From contig NZ_JALKEV010000009.1 of the NCBI RefSeq assembly GCF_023017105.1, forward strand, positions 149,453 to 213,452: a stretch of DNA of 64,000 nucleotides, written 5' to 3'. This stretch comes from Halalkalibacter sp. APA_J-10(15). Its GTDB lineage: Bacteria; Bacillota; Bacilli; Bacillales; Bacillaceae_D. The stretch's first letter is position 1; the number at the start of each line of letters is the position of its first letter. Below the pieces are notes generated by a model that did no database searches, had not been told where the DNA came from, and saw nothing but the letters and a program-made list of their open reading frames with translations. Made by a program: the position numbers and the translations under genes. Below, piece by piece: positions 1 through 9,219 of the stretch.

Positions 1-1097
1 GATTGAACAATGTTAATCGAAACGTTCACCTCAAAATTTGCTGTAGAATATATCTCTTCTTCCCACATTGTAGGGTTCCAATCTCTTGTTGTACTTCTAT
101 ACAATTCACCGATTCCCACTGGATCAATTCCTTGATCACGAAAACGTTCAAGCATATCAAGTGTTTGTAGCTTTAGTTTATCTTCTATTTTCTTTTCATA
201 ATTATCAACGGTTTCTGGTTCGTCGAAATTAAAATCTCCACTATGATCTTGTATTTCACCATCGATTTGTATATTAAATCGAAATAAAGGACTTTCTCCA
301 GACTTGTCTACTTGCTTATTTAAATGGCTATTTAATTTTTCTATAACAATATAAACAGGTTGCTCTTCTTCATCTTTCACCTCGAATTGTTTGATCGCTT
401 GTTTTGTTACTGATGTAATCGTCTTTAAAATAAAAGATTCATCTAATCCAATCTCAGAATGGTAATATTGACCTGAGAACAAAGCGGTTCCTATTATGCG
501 AACATTGCTTCCTTGAAGCTTTAACATTGGAGCAAATGGATCTCGACCATCGTTATACATACTAAAAAGAAATTCATGCATATTCGTTGACGGTATTGTA
601 TTTAAATCCATATTTTGCTGAATGAGATCCGGAATGAAGACGCCTGCTAATTCACCTACGCCGAGCTCTGTTTCTAACATTTTTCCAGCGCTATTTCCCT
701 TTACAATACCAATTAGCATTCGATTCCCAACTGAAGGGTCTCGATACATCGCATCTAAATAGATTTCAACACCTTCCTTTGCTAGTTCATCACCAAAAAG
801 CATGACGCGCGTTTGTCCAAATCGTATTGGCTTTTGAGAGCGCCGATTCAATAGGATTTTCGTTCCTTTTGTAGTTTGTCCATTCGCTGAAATAGATCCT
901 TGCTGTAATAGACTTTCTTCCCCTTGTTCTAGAAAAGTAGGGAAATTAACGGTTACTTTTATGAAGTCATCTTCATCAGCTTTATCAATTGAAACAATGC
1001 GAATTAATGCAACTTCATCAACTATACTCGTTTCTAAACAAGCGCTTAGAACTATTAAAAACAGGACTAAGTAACTAAACCGAAGTACTTTGCCCAT
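1..1097 (-). CDS. Ger(x)C-family spore germination lipoprotein, C-terminus cut by window edge
   Basis: This is the C subunit of a GerA-type nutrient germinant receptor, an outer-leaflet lipoprotein of the spore inner membrane. An open frame runs from ATG at 1097 off the left edge (365 codons seen). The start has an AAGGAGG ribosome site about 7 bases upstream. The N-terminus is a lipoprotein signal ending in the lipobox LSAC, with the lipidated Cys at residue 20. The last visible residues, FEVNVSINIVQ, match the beta-strand end typical of the family, so only a few residues are probably missing. It overlaps the end of the B subunit by 23 bases, which suggests translational coupling. Family assignment is firm; which nutrient it senses cannot be told. 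Confidence 0.88.
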   Translation of the reverse strand, partial: MGKVLRFSYLVLFLIVLSACLETSIVDEVALIRIVSIDKADEDDFIKVTVNFPTFLEQGEESLLQQGSISANGQTTKGTKILLNRRSQKPIRFGQTRVMLFGDELAKEGVEIYLDAMYRDPSVGNRMLIGIVKGNSAGKMLETELGVGELAGVFIPDLIQQNMDLNTIPSTNMHEFLFSMYNDGRDPFAPMLKLQGSNVRIIGTALFSGQYYHSEIGLDESFILKTITSVTKQAIKQFEVKDEEEQPVYIVIEKLNSHLNKQVDKSGESPLFRFNIQIDGEIQDHSGDFNFDEPETVDNYEKKIEDKLKLQTLDMLERFRDQGIDPVGIGELYRSTTRDWNPTMWEEEIYSTANFEVNVSINIVQ

Positions 1098-2187
1098 GTT
1101 TATTCCTCCTTATTTTCACTACTAACGTTTGCAATATGACTAATATTGGGATATAGACATACACAAAATAGAATCCAATATTTCCAATCATTTCATTAAA
1201 TATCTTTATTTCTTGCCTTGAAGGTAGCATAATACAGGCAATACCAACTAATACAACAGCTATAATTAAAGCTTTTCTTTGACTCATTTTAAAGACAACC
1301 TTTGCACATCGTGTAGCCGCCCATAGTAATAATCCAATATTAGGAGCAATTAAAAACATCCACATCGAGATTCCAATATATTCAAACCTTTCTAAAAAAG
1401 GGAGTTGCACAACTTTAAATAACGTCAGCGTAGCCCATATCGTTTTGTTTAGCTGCTCTTCACTAAAAAAAGATAGGCTAACAAGCATGATTAATAAATA
1501 AATAGTAGTTGTAGTGAAAACAGCCAGCTGCGACCATTTCTGTGTATCTTCTTTCTTTTTTAAGAAGGGGTAAAAAAGCAAAAGTAGTTCCACACCTAAG
1601 AAGCTTAACGTTGCTTCCTTTGCCCCTAATAAAAGATCTAAGATCGAATGTTTTAAGATCGGTAGCATGTTAATGAACTGAGCATACTCCAATGGTAATA
1701 AGAGCACAGGAAACAAAAGAGCTGGTATAATGACACCTATAAAGGCTAACCCAACAACTGTTCGAAATCCTCCGGAAACAACGTAGTAAAAAAAGCTCAC
1801 AGAAACAATTGTAATTCCCCACGTTGGTAAATCTGAAAACATCCACACTTGAACAACTTCAATATAAGAACGTAAAACCGTAACACTTACTCCAATAAAA
1901 TAAATCATTGCAATAGAACTTAAAATATTGCCTACCCATTTCCCGAAAATTTGCTGATGAATACTCATTAAATCTCCATTAGACCTTTTTAAAAGAAGGT
2001 ACATGCAAGCAACAATTATGTGGACAGCTAATCCCGATATTAATACGGAAGACCAGCCGTCATATCCTGCTTCCTTGACAATGGTTCGCTGAAAGCTCAG
2101 CATGCCCACTCCAACCTGAACTGAATGAATGAGAAAGAAGGCTAAAAAGCCTGACACTAAGTATTGCTCTTTAATCGGCTTATGCAT
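1075..2187 (-). CDS. GerB-family spore germination permease (receptor B subunit)
   Basis: A 370-residue polytopic membrane protein with about ten hydrophobic segments, related to amino acid/polyamine permeases. In GerA-type receptors the B subunit binds the germinant in the spore inner membrane. The opening segment (EQYLVSGFLAFFLIHSVQVG) and the YDGW motif near residue 42 are typical of endospore germination permeases. The ATG has a strong AAAGGAGG site. It lies 17 bases downstream of the A subunit and overlaps the C subunit by 23 bases, so the three are one A-B-C operon. Length is normal for the family. Confidence 0.92.
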   Translation of the reverse strand: MHKPIKEQYLVSGFLAFFLIHSVQVGVGMLSFQRTIVKEAGYDGWSSVLISGLAVHIIVACMYLLLKRSNGDLMSIHQQIFGKWVGNILSSIAMIYFIGVSVTVLRSYIEVVQVWMFSDLPTWGITIVSVSFFYYVVSGGFRTVVGLAFIGVIIPALLFPVLLLPLEYAQFINMLPILKHSILDLLLGAKEATLSFLGVELLLLFYPFLKKKEDTQKWSQLAVFTTTTIYLLIMLVSLSFFSEEQLNKTIWATLTLFKVVQLPFLERFEYIGISMWMFLIAPNIGLLLWAATRCAKVVFKMSQRKALIIAVVLVGIACIMLPSRQEIKIFNEMIGNIGFYFVYVYIPILVILQTLVVKIRRNKHGQSTSV

Positions 2188-2204
2188 AAAATCATCCTCC
2201 TTTC

Positions 2205-3701
2205 CTATTCATCAAAATCACTTTTGGACGTTGCTCTCTTAAAATTAAAACGACCACTATCAAGCGGACGCATATATATCGGTCTTTTAGACATTCTGTT
2301 AAAAGGTAAACGAACAAATGCATCCTTCCAATCGGTAAACCTTGGAGGGAATAACGGCTCCATGTAAGGACGCCCTAATGATGTCAGTCTAATCAAATGA
2401 ATTAATACATATAAGCCGCAAAATGCAACACCTACTCCACCAAAAAAAGCAGCCATAAACAAAATCGGAAAGCGAATAACACGAATTGTATTCCCCATTT
2501 GATATACAGGAGTTGTAAATGATGCTAGGGCGGCTAGTGCAACAATAATTAATAAAATGTTACTTGTTAAACCAGCTTCAACAGAGGCCTGTCCTATAAC
2601 AATTCCTCCAACGATTCCGATTGTTTGACCTACCTTTGTCGGTAGGCGTGCACCCGCTTCGCGTAACAACTCAATTGTTAATTCTAAAAATATAGCTTCA
2701 ATAATCGGTGGGAAAGGAATATTACTACGTGATGCAATAATGGTTGACAATAAATCACGCGGAATTAATTCATAATGAAATGTTAAAACAGCAACATAAA
2801 TCGGTGTAGAAAAGATAGAGAAAAGTACAGCTCCAAACCTCAAAAGGCGTAAAAACGAAGCTATTTGCCAGTGTAAATAATAATCTTCTAGAGAAGAAAA
2901 AAATTCAATTAGAGTCGCTGGTCCAATAATGGCATCTGGAGATCCGTTTGCCATAAAGGCAATTTTTCCTTCTGCTAAGACAGCGGCAACTCTTTCAGGT
3001 CTCTCTGTATGAATTAACTGTGGGAAAATAGACATCGTTTGGTCAGTAATCATTTGTGAAAGTGCATTCGCATCAATTACCTGATCAATCTCAATTGAAT
3101 GAAGTCTTTGTATGACAGTTTCAATATTATCAGGATCAGCAATACCATCTATATACATAACCACAACACGAGTTTGTGTTAATTTTCCGATAGATAATTC
3201 TTTTACTTGTAATTGTGGGAGAGGTAATCGTTTTCGAATTAAATAAATATTTGTATCAAGTGATTCTATGAACGCCTCTTGAGGTCCTGAGACACTAAAT
3301 TCAGTTTCTGGTGGCGCAACTGAGCGATTATTTTCTTGAGTTGCTTGTATAGCTAGACACCTTTTAGGCAAAGGTTGATCATAAATAATGACAAAACCAT
3401 GCATAACCTTTTCTCTCAGTTCATCACTTTGGTTGATCCAGAGTGAATTCGCATTAGCAACAGCATCTTTCATTTCCTCTAATGTTATATACGTATGATT
3501 TTCCTTTAATACTTTAAGCACATTTTCGTTTAATTCTTTGTTGTCAATAAGTGGTTCGTAATAAGCTATGTAAAACAATTTCCCATTAAGTATGTATTCG
3601 CTCTCAACAAAATCCTCTGACTTTTTAAATAGGTTAATCATATTCGCTAAAGGCTGCTCTTTATTCTGACTTTTTCTATTCATAATCCATCTACTAATCA
3701 C
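2205..3701 (-). CDS. GerA-family spore germination protein (receptor A subunit)
   Basis: A 498-residue germinant-receptor A subunit. A soluble N-terminal region of roughly 250 residues is followed by several membrane segments (about 290-440) and a cytoplasmic tail. Family landmarks include the YIDGIADP motif, VAAVLAEGKIAFMANGSP and the PFPPIIEAIFLEL block. I chose the GTG at 3701 because AGGTGG sits 9 bases upstream; the in-frame ATG six codons later lacks a ribosome site. It is first gene of the A-B-C operon and is preceded by a sigma-G-like promoter, as expected for forespore expression. Germinant specificity is unknown. Confidence 0.92.
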   Translation of the reverse strand: MISRWIMNRKSQNKEQPLANMINLFKKSEDFVESEYILNGKLFYIAYYEPLIDNKELNENVLKVLKENHTYITLEEMKDAVANANSLWINQSDELREKVMHGFVIIYDQPLPKRCLAIQATQENNRSVAPPETEFSVSGPQEAFIESLDTNIYLIRKRLPLPQLQVKELSIGKLTQTRVVVMYIDGIADPDNIETVIQRLHSIEIDQVIDANALSQMITDQTMSIFPQLIHTERPERVAAVLAEGKIAFMANGSPDAIIGPATLIEFFSSLEDYYLHWQIASFLRLLRFGAVLFSIFSTPIYVAVLTFHYELIPRDLLSTIIASRSNIPFPPIIEAIFLELTIELLREAGARLPTKVGQTIGIVGGIVIGQASVEAGLTSNILLIIVALAALASFTTPVYQMGNTIRVIRFPILFMAAFFGGVGVAFCGLYVLIHLIRLTSLGRPYMEPLFPPRFTDWKDAFVRLPFNRMSKRPIYMRPLDSGRFNFKRATSKSDFDE

Positions 3702-3738
3702 TATGTCTCACCACCTACATATCACTGTGCTCTAAAGT

Positions 3739-3769
3739 TAGTATGAAAAAACCCTAATTGTATTATGCG
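3739..3769 (-). promoter_or_regulatory. Candidate sigma-G promoter of the ger operon
   Basis: On the minus strand CGCATA (-35, 3764-3769) is followed after 18 bases by CATACTA (-10, 3739-3745). The -10 is an exact match to the forespore sigma-G consensus and the -35 differs from TGCATA by one base. It lies about 38 bases upstream of the gerA-type start. The forespore-specific role is inferred from family knowledge. Confidence 0.6.
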
Positions 3770-3776
3770 TAAAAAA

Positions 3777-3823
3777 GAAAGAGAAATTTCAAAAGGTAGC
3801 AATCCCTTTGAAACTTCTCTTTC
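3777..3823 (-). terminator. Rho-independent terminator of the adenosyltransferase gene
   Basis: Imperfect inverted repeat (stem AGAGAAGTTTCAAAGGG with its partner) followed on the minus strand by a T-rich run. It lies just downstream of the adenosyltransferase stop at 3828 and upstream of the ger promoter, separating the two units. Confidence 0.8.
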
Positions 3824-3827
3824 ATTC

Positions 3828-4418
3828 CTACTTCTCTTCTTTTCTTACCCCATTTTTAAAAACAGCCGCACTGCGAATATATTCGATGTCCTTTATTTTT
3901 AATCTTGCATTTGCAACTCTTGCAATAGCGAATAAATAATCTGATAAACGATTTAAATATTTAAGAACATACGGATTGTAATCTTCGTTTGTTTCTAGTA
4001 ATTGAACAACTTGGCGTTCAGCTCTTCTTGCAATCGTCCTACATATATGCAACGTTGCTGCAGCTTCTGCCCCCCCTGGTAAAATAAATTTTTCAATTGA
4101 TGGTGCTTCATCTATGTAAACATCCATCCTTTTCTCTAAATAATCAATCATTGCTTGATTTGTTTTATATCGGATTTTATCTGATTTCTTAATAGCAGCT
4201 AAATCTCCACCACAGTCAAATAGTTCATGTTGGATTCTCTCTAACTCACCCTTAATATCTCGAAATAGATCATCTTCTAATTGTGTTACTGCTTGACCAA
4301 CAAAAGCATTCAATTCATCTATTGTCCCATATGCTTCAACACGAATATGACTCTTCATTACACGCCCACCAATAACACTTGTTTTACCTTCATCTCCAGT
4401 TCGTGTATATAACTTCAA
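3828..4418 (-). CDS. pduO: PduO-type cob(I)alamin adenosyltransferase
   Basis: Transfers the 5'-deoxyadenosyl group of ATP to cob(I)alamin, making coenzyme B12; a cytosolic trimer in this family. The 196-residue product starts with the family signature TRTGDEGKTSVIGG (ATP-binding loop) and has the C-terminal CRTIARRAER helix that contacts ATP and the corrin. Bacillus homologues are called YvqK. It is monocistronic, divergent from the B12-riboswitch-controlled metE, with only about 120 bases between its start and the riboswitch, so B12 handling and B12 sensing lie side by side. No B12 riboswitch is seen on its own side. Confidence 0.92.
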   Translation of the reverse strand: MKLYTRTGDEGKTSVIGGRVMKSHIRVEAYGTIDELNAFVGQAVTQLEDDLFRDIKGELERIQHELFDCGGDLAAIKKSDKIRYKTNQAMIDYLEKRMDVYIDEAPSIEKFILPGGAEAAATLHICRTIARRAERQVVQLLETNEDYNPYVLKYLNRLSDYLFAIARVANARLKIKDIEYIRSAAVFKNGVRKEEK

Positions 4419-4489
4419 TACAATCCCTCTTTCTAATCGTTTTCACTAGTATACATGATTATTTTAAATTCTACCTAATAAAAATTCTC

Positions 4490-4518
4490 TTGACATTTCT
4501 CCTCCTTCACGATAAAGT
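4490..4518 (+). promoter_or_regulatory. sigma-A promoter of the metE leader
   Basis: TTGACA (4490-4495), 17 bases, then TAAAGT (4513-4518). It lies immediately upstream of the B12 aptamer, so transcription would start near 4525 and include the whole riboswitch. Confidence 0.7.
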
Positions 4519-4535
4519 ATAAAACAATTTCATAT

Positions 4536-4715
4536 GTTGGAAATCGGTACTTTGAATACAATGACTTTCAAAGTTTAAAAGGGAATCCGGTGAAATTCCG
4601 GAGCGGTCCCGCCACTGTAGTAGATGAGTTACAATTTCTTAAACCACTGGCTTATAAAGCTGGGAAGGTGATTGTGACGTTGATTCTAGAGCCAGGAGAC
4701 CTGCCAATTTCAACA
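4536..4715 (+). promoter_or_regulatory. Cobalamin (B12) riboswitch aptamer
   Basis: The sequence shows the conserved order of the class: GGAATCCGGTGAAATTCCGG, then GCGGTCCCGCCACTGT, and finally the B12 box AGCCAGGAGACCTGCC at 4691-4706. It is followed by a terminator and then metE. By established knowledge the class represses downstream genes when adenosylcobalamin is present. Here that would switch off the B12-independent enzyme when B12 allows MetH to work. No S-box (SAM riboswitch) is present in the leader. Confidence 0.95.
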
Positions 4716-4778
4716 ACACTGTTTTTACCTACGGGAGATAGGGAGGTGTTATAATAGCTTATTTACGCATGCCGTCAT

Positions 4779-4822
4779 AAGGATATTATTACACTAGTAT
4801 AGGTAATAATATCCTTTTTTAT
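4779..4822 (+). terminator. Riboswitch expression-platform terminator
   Basis: Perfect 14-bp stem AAGGATATTATTAC / GTAATAATATCCTT (4779-4792 and 4803-4816) with a T run, placed between the B12 aptamer and metE. This fits premature termination as the off state. Confidence 0.88.
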
Positions 4823-4855
4823 TTCATGAATACACATTTTGGAGGAGATGTTTGA

Positions 4856-7123
4856 ATGTCAATTAAAACAAGCAACTTAGGTTATCCACGAATTGGTGAA
4901 CAACGTGAATGGAAAAGAACGTTAGAGTCGTTTTGGAAAGGTTCGATTACTGAAGATGAGTTACATACTCAAATGAAAGAAATTCGTCTAAATCATCTTA
5001 AGAAGCAAATGGAATTAGGCATTGATTATATTCCTGTTAATGATTTTACTTATTATGATCATGTGCTTGATACAGCGACTATGTTTGGTATCGTTCCAAA
5101 TCGTTTTCAATATTCCGGAGGGGCTGTTTCTTTAGCTACTTACTATGCAATGGCACGCGGAGGAGACGCTCAAGCGTGTGAAATGACAAAATGGTTTGAT
5201 ACAAACTACCACTACATTGTTCCTGAGCTACAGGACGCAAAGCCTACACTCGTTGAAAACAAACCGTTGAAAGCATTTAAAGAAGCGAAAGAAGAATTAA
5301 ATGTAATTGGAAAGCCGGTTATTTTAGGACCTTTTACATTCTTAAGCTTATCAAAGGGATATAAAAAGTCAGAATTCTCAAACCTTTTGTCGCAATTAAT
5401 CCCACTTTACTCACAGGTTTTATCAGAGTTGAAAGAAGCAGGTGCAGAAATTGTCCAAATCGATGAACCTACATTTGTGACGGATTTAAGTGAGGAGGAC
5501 TGGTATCTAATTAAACAAGTTTACACTCAACTAGCTAATACAACTGACATTCATTTAATCGTACAAACGTATTTTGAAAGTGTTGATCAATATTTAGAGC
5601 TCATTTCATTACCAGTGAAAGGGATAGGCCTTGATTTTGTTTATGGAAAGGAAAATAATTTAAATTCCTTAATCACGTACGGCTTCCCTCAAGATAAAAT
5701 ACTTGGTGTCGGAATTATTGATGGTCGAAACATTTGGAAAAGTGACCTCAACAAAGTATCTAAGCTTCTTGAAAGAATTAATGAAGTAGTCCCATATTCC
5801 AGACAGCTTATTCAGCCTTCATCAAGTTTACTGCACGTTCCAGTAACGTTAAAGTATGAAGATGCACTAGATCCTCTCGTAAAAGGGGCACTTGCCTATT
5901 GTGACGAGAAACTAGAAGAAATGATATTATTAAAAGACATCCTATCAAAACGTTATCAATATGAGGACAAATTAAAGGAACACCAAAAAGGCATTTACGA
6001 TTTAGGTGAATCTGCATGGAGAACCGAAAAAAAATTAAACGAACTGAAAACGAATCGAGGTACTCATTTCAGTAAAAGAGCCGAGCTTCAACACAAAAAA
6101 TGGAAATTACCTTTACTACCTACTACGACGATCGGGAGTTTTCCACAAACAACAGAAGTACGCCAAACCCGTTTAAAGTGGCGTAAAGGAGAATTATCTA
6201 ACGAAAACTATGAGCAACAGATCAATGAATATATGAAGAAATGGATCCAAATTCAAGAAGATCTTGAACTTGATGTTTTCGTTCACGGTGAGTTCGAACG
6301 AAATGACATGGTCGAATTTTTCGGCGAAAAGTTATCGGGGTTTGCTTTCTCGAAAAATGGTTGGGTTCAGTCATATGGCTCACGTTGTGTAAAACCACCT
6401 ATCATTTTCGGTAATGTAGAATTTACTAAGCCAATGACAGTGAAAGAAGTTGTTTATGCACAATCACTAACAGAGAAACCAGTTAAAGGAATGCTTACCG
6501 GGCCTGTCACCATTTTAAACTGGTCCTTTGCTCGAAACGATATTTCTAATAAAGAAATTAGCTTTCAAATTGCAGAAGCGCTTCTTAAAGAAGTACAAGC
6601 GTTAGAAGAAGCAAATATTACGATGATTCAGGTTGATGAACCTGCATTACGCGAAGGTTTACCATTGAAGAAAGAGAAGCAAGAAGACTATCTTCAATGG
6701 AGCATTGAAGCATTCAGACGTTGTACATCTGATATCGATGACCTAACGCAAATTCATACACATATGTGCTATAGCGAATTTAATGAAATTATTGATGCGA
6801 TTGATGCAATGGACGCAGATGTGATCTCCATTGAAACCTCTAGAAGTCATGGTGAAATGATTGAAGCATTTGAAAAAACAACCTATACAAAAGGAATTGG
6901 TTTAGGTGTATATGATATTCACAGTCCTCGTATTCCAAACGTATCCGAAATGTCATCAATCATTGAACGTGCACTAAAAGTTCTTCCAGCTGAAAGTTTC
7001 TGGGTTAACCCAGATTGTGGCTTGAAAACACGCTCCGAAGAAGAAACAATTGCTGCACTAAAAAAAATGGTTGACGCAGCTAAAAAAGCTAGAGAAAACA
7101 TTACCGTTTCGAGCCAATCTTAG
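4856..7123 (+). CDS. metE: Cobalamin-independent methionine synthase
   Basis: Transfers the methyl group of 5-methyltetrahydropteroyl-triglutamate to homocysteine to make methionine in the cytosol. The 755-residue length is standard. The N-terminal half starts NLGYPRIGEQREWK (folate-binding domain); the C-terminal catalytic half starts near LPTTTIGSFPQT and carries the zinc ligands in THMCYSEF and NPDCGLKTR. The start has GGAGGAG upstream. It is controlled by the preceding B12 riboswitch, implying that a B12-dependent MetH exists elsewhere in the genome. A small ORF follows at once and may be cotranslated. Confidence 0.97.
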   Translation: MSIKTSNLGYPRIGEQREWKRTLESFWKGSITEDELHTQMKEIRLNHLKKQMELGIDYIPVNDFTYYDHVLDTATMFGIVPNRFQYSGGAVSLATYYAMARGGDAQACEMTKWFDTNYHYIVPELQDAKPTLVENKPLKAFKEAKEELNVIGKPVILGPFTFLSLSKGYKKSEFSNLLSQLIPLYSQVLSELKEAGAEIVQIDEPTFVTDLSEEDWYLIKQVYTQLANTTDIHLIVQTYFESVDQYLELISLPVKGIGLDFVYGKENNLNSLITYGFPQDKILGVGIIDGRNIWKSDLNKVSKLLERINEVVPYSRQLIQPSSSLLHVPVTLKYEDALDPLVKGALAYCDEKLEEMILLKDILSKRYQYEDKLKEHQKGIYDLGESAWRTEKKLNELKTNRGTHFSKRAELQHKKWKLPLLPTTTIGSFPQTTEVRQTRLKWRKGELSNENYEQQINEYMKKWIQIQEDLELDVFVHGEFERNDMVEFFGEKLSGFAFSKNGWVQSYGSRCVKPPIIFGNVEFTKPMTVKEVVYAQSLTEKPVKGMLTGPVTILNWSFARNDISNKEISFQIAEALLKEVQALEEANITMIQVDEPALREGLPLKKEKQEDYLQWSIEAFRRCTSDIDDLTQIHTHMCYSEFNEIIDAIDAMDADVISIETSRSHGEMIEAFEKTTYTKGIGLGVYDIHSPRIPNVSEMSSIIERALKVLPAESFWVNPDCGLKTRSEEETIAALKKMVDAAKKARENITVSSQS

Positions 7124-7131
7124 AGGTGATA

Positions 7132-7311
7132 ATGAGACGAGAAATGATTCAATTTCTTGAATATACAACGAGTGAAAAAGAAATGAAACATTGTATTTAC
7201 CACCTAGATTCTCAAGGCTTACATTCTTTAGTTGAGCATTTAGGCTTTACAACTTTAGAAACGCAAGAACGCTGGTTGGCTATTCTTCATTCGATTTTAA
7301 ATATGGAATAG
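7132..7311 (+). CDS. Small hypothetical protein downstream of metE
   Basis: A 59-codon ORF beginning MRREMIQFLEY, 8 bases after the metE stop. A GAGGTGATA ribosome site overlaps the junction. A GTG at 7126 is in frame, but it lies inside that site, so ATG at 7132 is preferred. It has no membrane segment or signal; the composition (charged N-terminus, leucine- and histidine-containing helices) suggests a small soluble helical protein. A terminator follows immediately, so it would share the B12-controlled metE transcript. I do not recognise a family and give no function. Confidence 0.6.
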   Translation: MRREMIQFLEYTTSEKEMKHCIYHLDSQGLHSLVEHLGFTTLETQERWLAILHSILNME

Positions 7312-7317
7312 AAAAAA

Positions 7318-7348
7318 GAGGCTGAGACAACACTTTTGTCCCAGCCTC
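7318..7348. terminator. Bidirectional terminator between the metE unit and resE
   Basis: Stem GAGGCTGAGACAA / TTGTCCCAGCCTC with one mismatch. The T run is best on the minus strand, although resE ends to the right at 7435, so it mainly insulates these convergent units. Confidence 0.8.
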
Positions 7349-7434
7349 CTTCCTACGATTAGTCAAGTGGTTTTCCTGCAATTCTTTTTAGTAAAAACCA
7401 ACAATTAGGCGCAGGAAATTTCTCTCAATACACG

Positions 7435-9219
7435 TTACTCATTATACATCGCAATATTTGGGATGAAAAATGTGAATTCTGTACCTTCATTTAATTTACT
7501 ATGAACAGAAATATGGCCATTGTGAGCTTCAACAATATTTTTAGCAATCGCTAAACCTAAGCCCGTTCCTCCGCGACTTCGAGTTCTAGCCTTGTCTGCC
7601 TTATAAAAACGCTCAAAAACAAACGGTAGGTCCTCTTCTGGTATTCCAGAGCCTGTATCAAGAACATCAAACTTTGTCCCTTCATCAAATGAACGTACAC
7701 GCAACGTCACATGGCCTTCTTCATTTGTATGTCTTATTGCATTGTGAAGTAAGTTTGTTAATACCTGTTCAATACGATCTGGATCAATGGTTGCTTCTTT
7801 GTCTAATTTAGTTGCATCAAGTGAAAGTGTAATGTTTTGTTCTTTCGCCAAACCTTGAAATTTTCGGACGACCTTTTCAACAAATGGGTGAAGAGGTATG
7901 TGTTCTGCATGTAATTCGACGTGCCCCGCTTCCATTCTTGCTAAATCTAATAATTCATTCACTAATCGTCCTATTCTTAGTGATTCATCATAAATGATTT
8001 TTGCCATTTCCTTTTTCTCTTCATCTGATTGAGCTACATCATCAATAATCGCCTCACTATAGCCTTGGAGCATCGATATTGGTGTACGTAATTCATGTGA
8101 AACGTTTGCAATGAAATCCTTACGTAATTTATCGTGCCGTCGTTCTTCAGTCATATCACGAAAAACAGCAACTGCTCCTCTTATTACGTTTTGATCATAT
8201 AGCGGAGTCATTAAAATAGTCCAGCTTCTACCTTGCACTTCAATTTCCGTCGTTTGTTCCTTTTCAAATGTTACGACCTGTTCAAATAATGTTCCAATTG
8301 TATCAGGTAGCTGCTCTTCTGGTCGAATTTGACCTTGTTCAAAAGACCAAGATTGAATAAAACGTTCTGCTGGAGGGTTCGCTAGCACGACCTTACCATA
8401 TTTATTTAACGTAATGACACCGTCAGCCATACTTCCTAATATTCGTGCTAACTGTTCTTTTTCTTGATTTAACGCGTGAATATTATTATTTAATTCTCTT
8501 CCCATTCGATTAAAAGCCATTGCCAATTGTCCAATTTCATCATGTGTCAAAATCGGTATTTTCGTTTCAAATTCTCCTTTTGCGACTTCTAATGCCATTT
8601 CACGCATTTTTCGTAGTGGTGCTGTTACCCTTGATGATAGGAAAAAAGCAAATACTGTTGTCATAATGATCGCTATACCACCAGATAGATACACAATTCT
8701 TCTCGTTTCTGCTGTTGCTGAATTAATTGCGTCTAAAGATTGATAGAGAAAAACAGCGCTATCTTCTATTTCACCAGGCTGCACCGGTACACCAACAATC
8801 ATGATTTCGGCGTATAATTGTTCGTCATGACTTTCAAAAGGAAAATCACCTTCTGTACGGACAATTTGCTCACCTGAAAATACTTCCATTAACACATGAT
8901 TATTGTATAACGTATGCAACGCTAAATAATGCGAATGATGATTTTCAGTACTTAAAACTTTTTCTCCCTCTATAAGTAAAATTAATTTCGTATCAAACGT
9001 TTCAGCATACTCTTGAATAACGTATAATGCTTCTTCTTGATCATAGCGCTCATACATTGAAGCAATCATCTGTGCATGATTCATTAATTGCGACTCGGCC
9101 GTATTTACGTGAACTCTCTCAAATGATTGAAGAAGAAGAACCATTAATAACGTTAACACAAATGTAACTAGTAAAATAATTGTAAGCCAAAGCTTACCAA
9201 CTACACTACGCCATAACAT
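7435..9219 (-). CDS. resE: Sensor histidine kinase ResE
   Basis: Membrane kinase of the ResDE two-component system that controls aerobic and anaerobic respiration genes. The 594 residues show TM1 (about 10-30), an extracytoplasmic sensor region (31-170), TM2 (about 175-195), a HAMP linker, a PAS-like region (about 255-355), the phospho-acceptor His375 in NVSHELRTP, the N-box HNAIRH and the G-box GTGLGLAI. Its ATG overlaps the resD stop by one base (TAATG), so translation is coupled. The order downstream of resABC and resD matches B. subtilis. Confidence 0.94.
   Translation of the reverse strand: MLWRSVVGKLWLTIILLVTFVLTLLMVLLLQSFERVHVNTAESQLMNHAQMIASMYERYDQEEALYVIQEYAETFDTKLILLIEGEKVLSTENHHSHYLALHTLYNNHVLMEVFSGEQIVRTEGDFPFESHDEQLYAEIMIVGVPVQPGEIEDSAVFLYQSLDAINSATAETRRIVYLSGGIAIIMTTVFAFFLSSRVTAPLRKMREMALEVAKGEFETKIPILTHDEIGQLAMAFNRMGRELNNNIHALNQEKEQLARILGSMADGVITLNKYGKVVLANPPAERFIQSWSFEQGQIRPEEQLPDTIGTLFEQVVTFEKEQTTEIEVQGRSWTILMTPLYDQNVIRGAVAVFRDMTEERRHDKLRKDFIANVSHELRTPISMLQGYSEAIIDDVAQSDEEKKEMAKIIYDESLRIGRLVNELLDLARMEAGHVELHAEHIPLHPFVEKVVRKFQGLAKEQNITLSLDATKLDKEATIDPDRIEQVLTNLLHNAIRHTNEEGHVTLRVRSFDEGTKFDVLDTGSGIPEEDLPFVFERFYKADKARTRSRGGTGLGLAIAKNIVEAHNGHISVHSKLNEGTEFTFFIPNIAMYNE

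Noticed and set aside
4419-4535. SAM (S-box) riboswitch in tandem with the B12 riboswitch, known from some Bacillus metE leaders
   Set aside because: No S-box core motif was found before or after the B12 aptamer.
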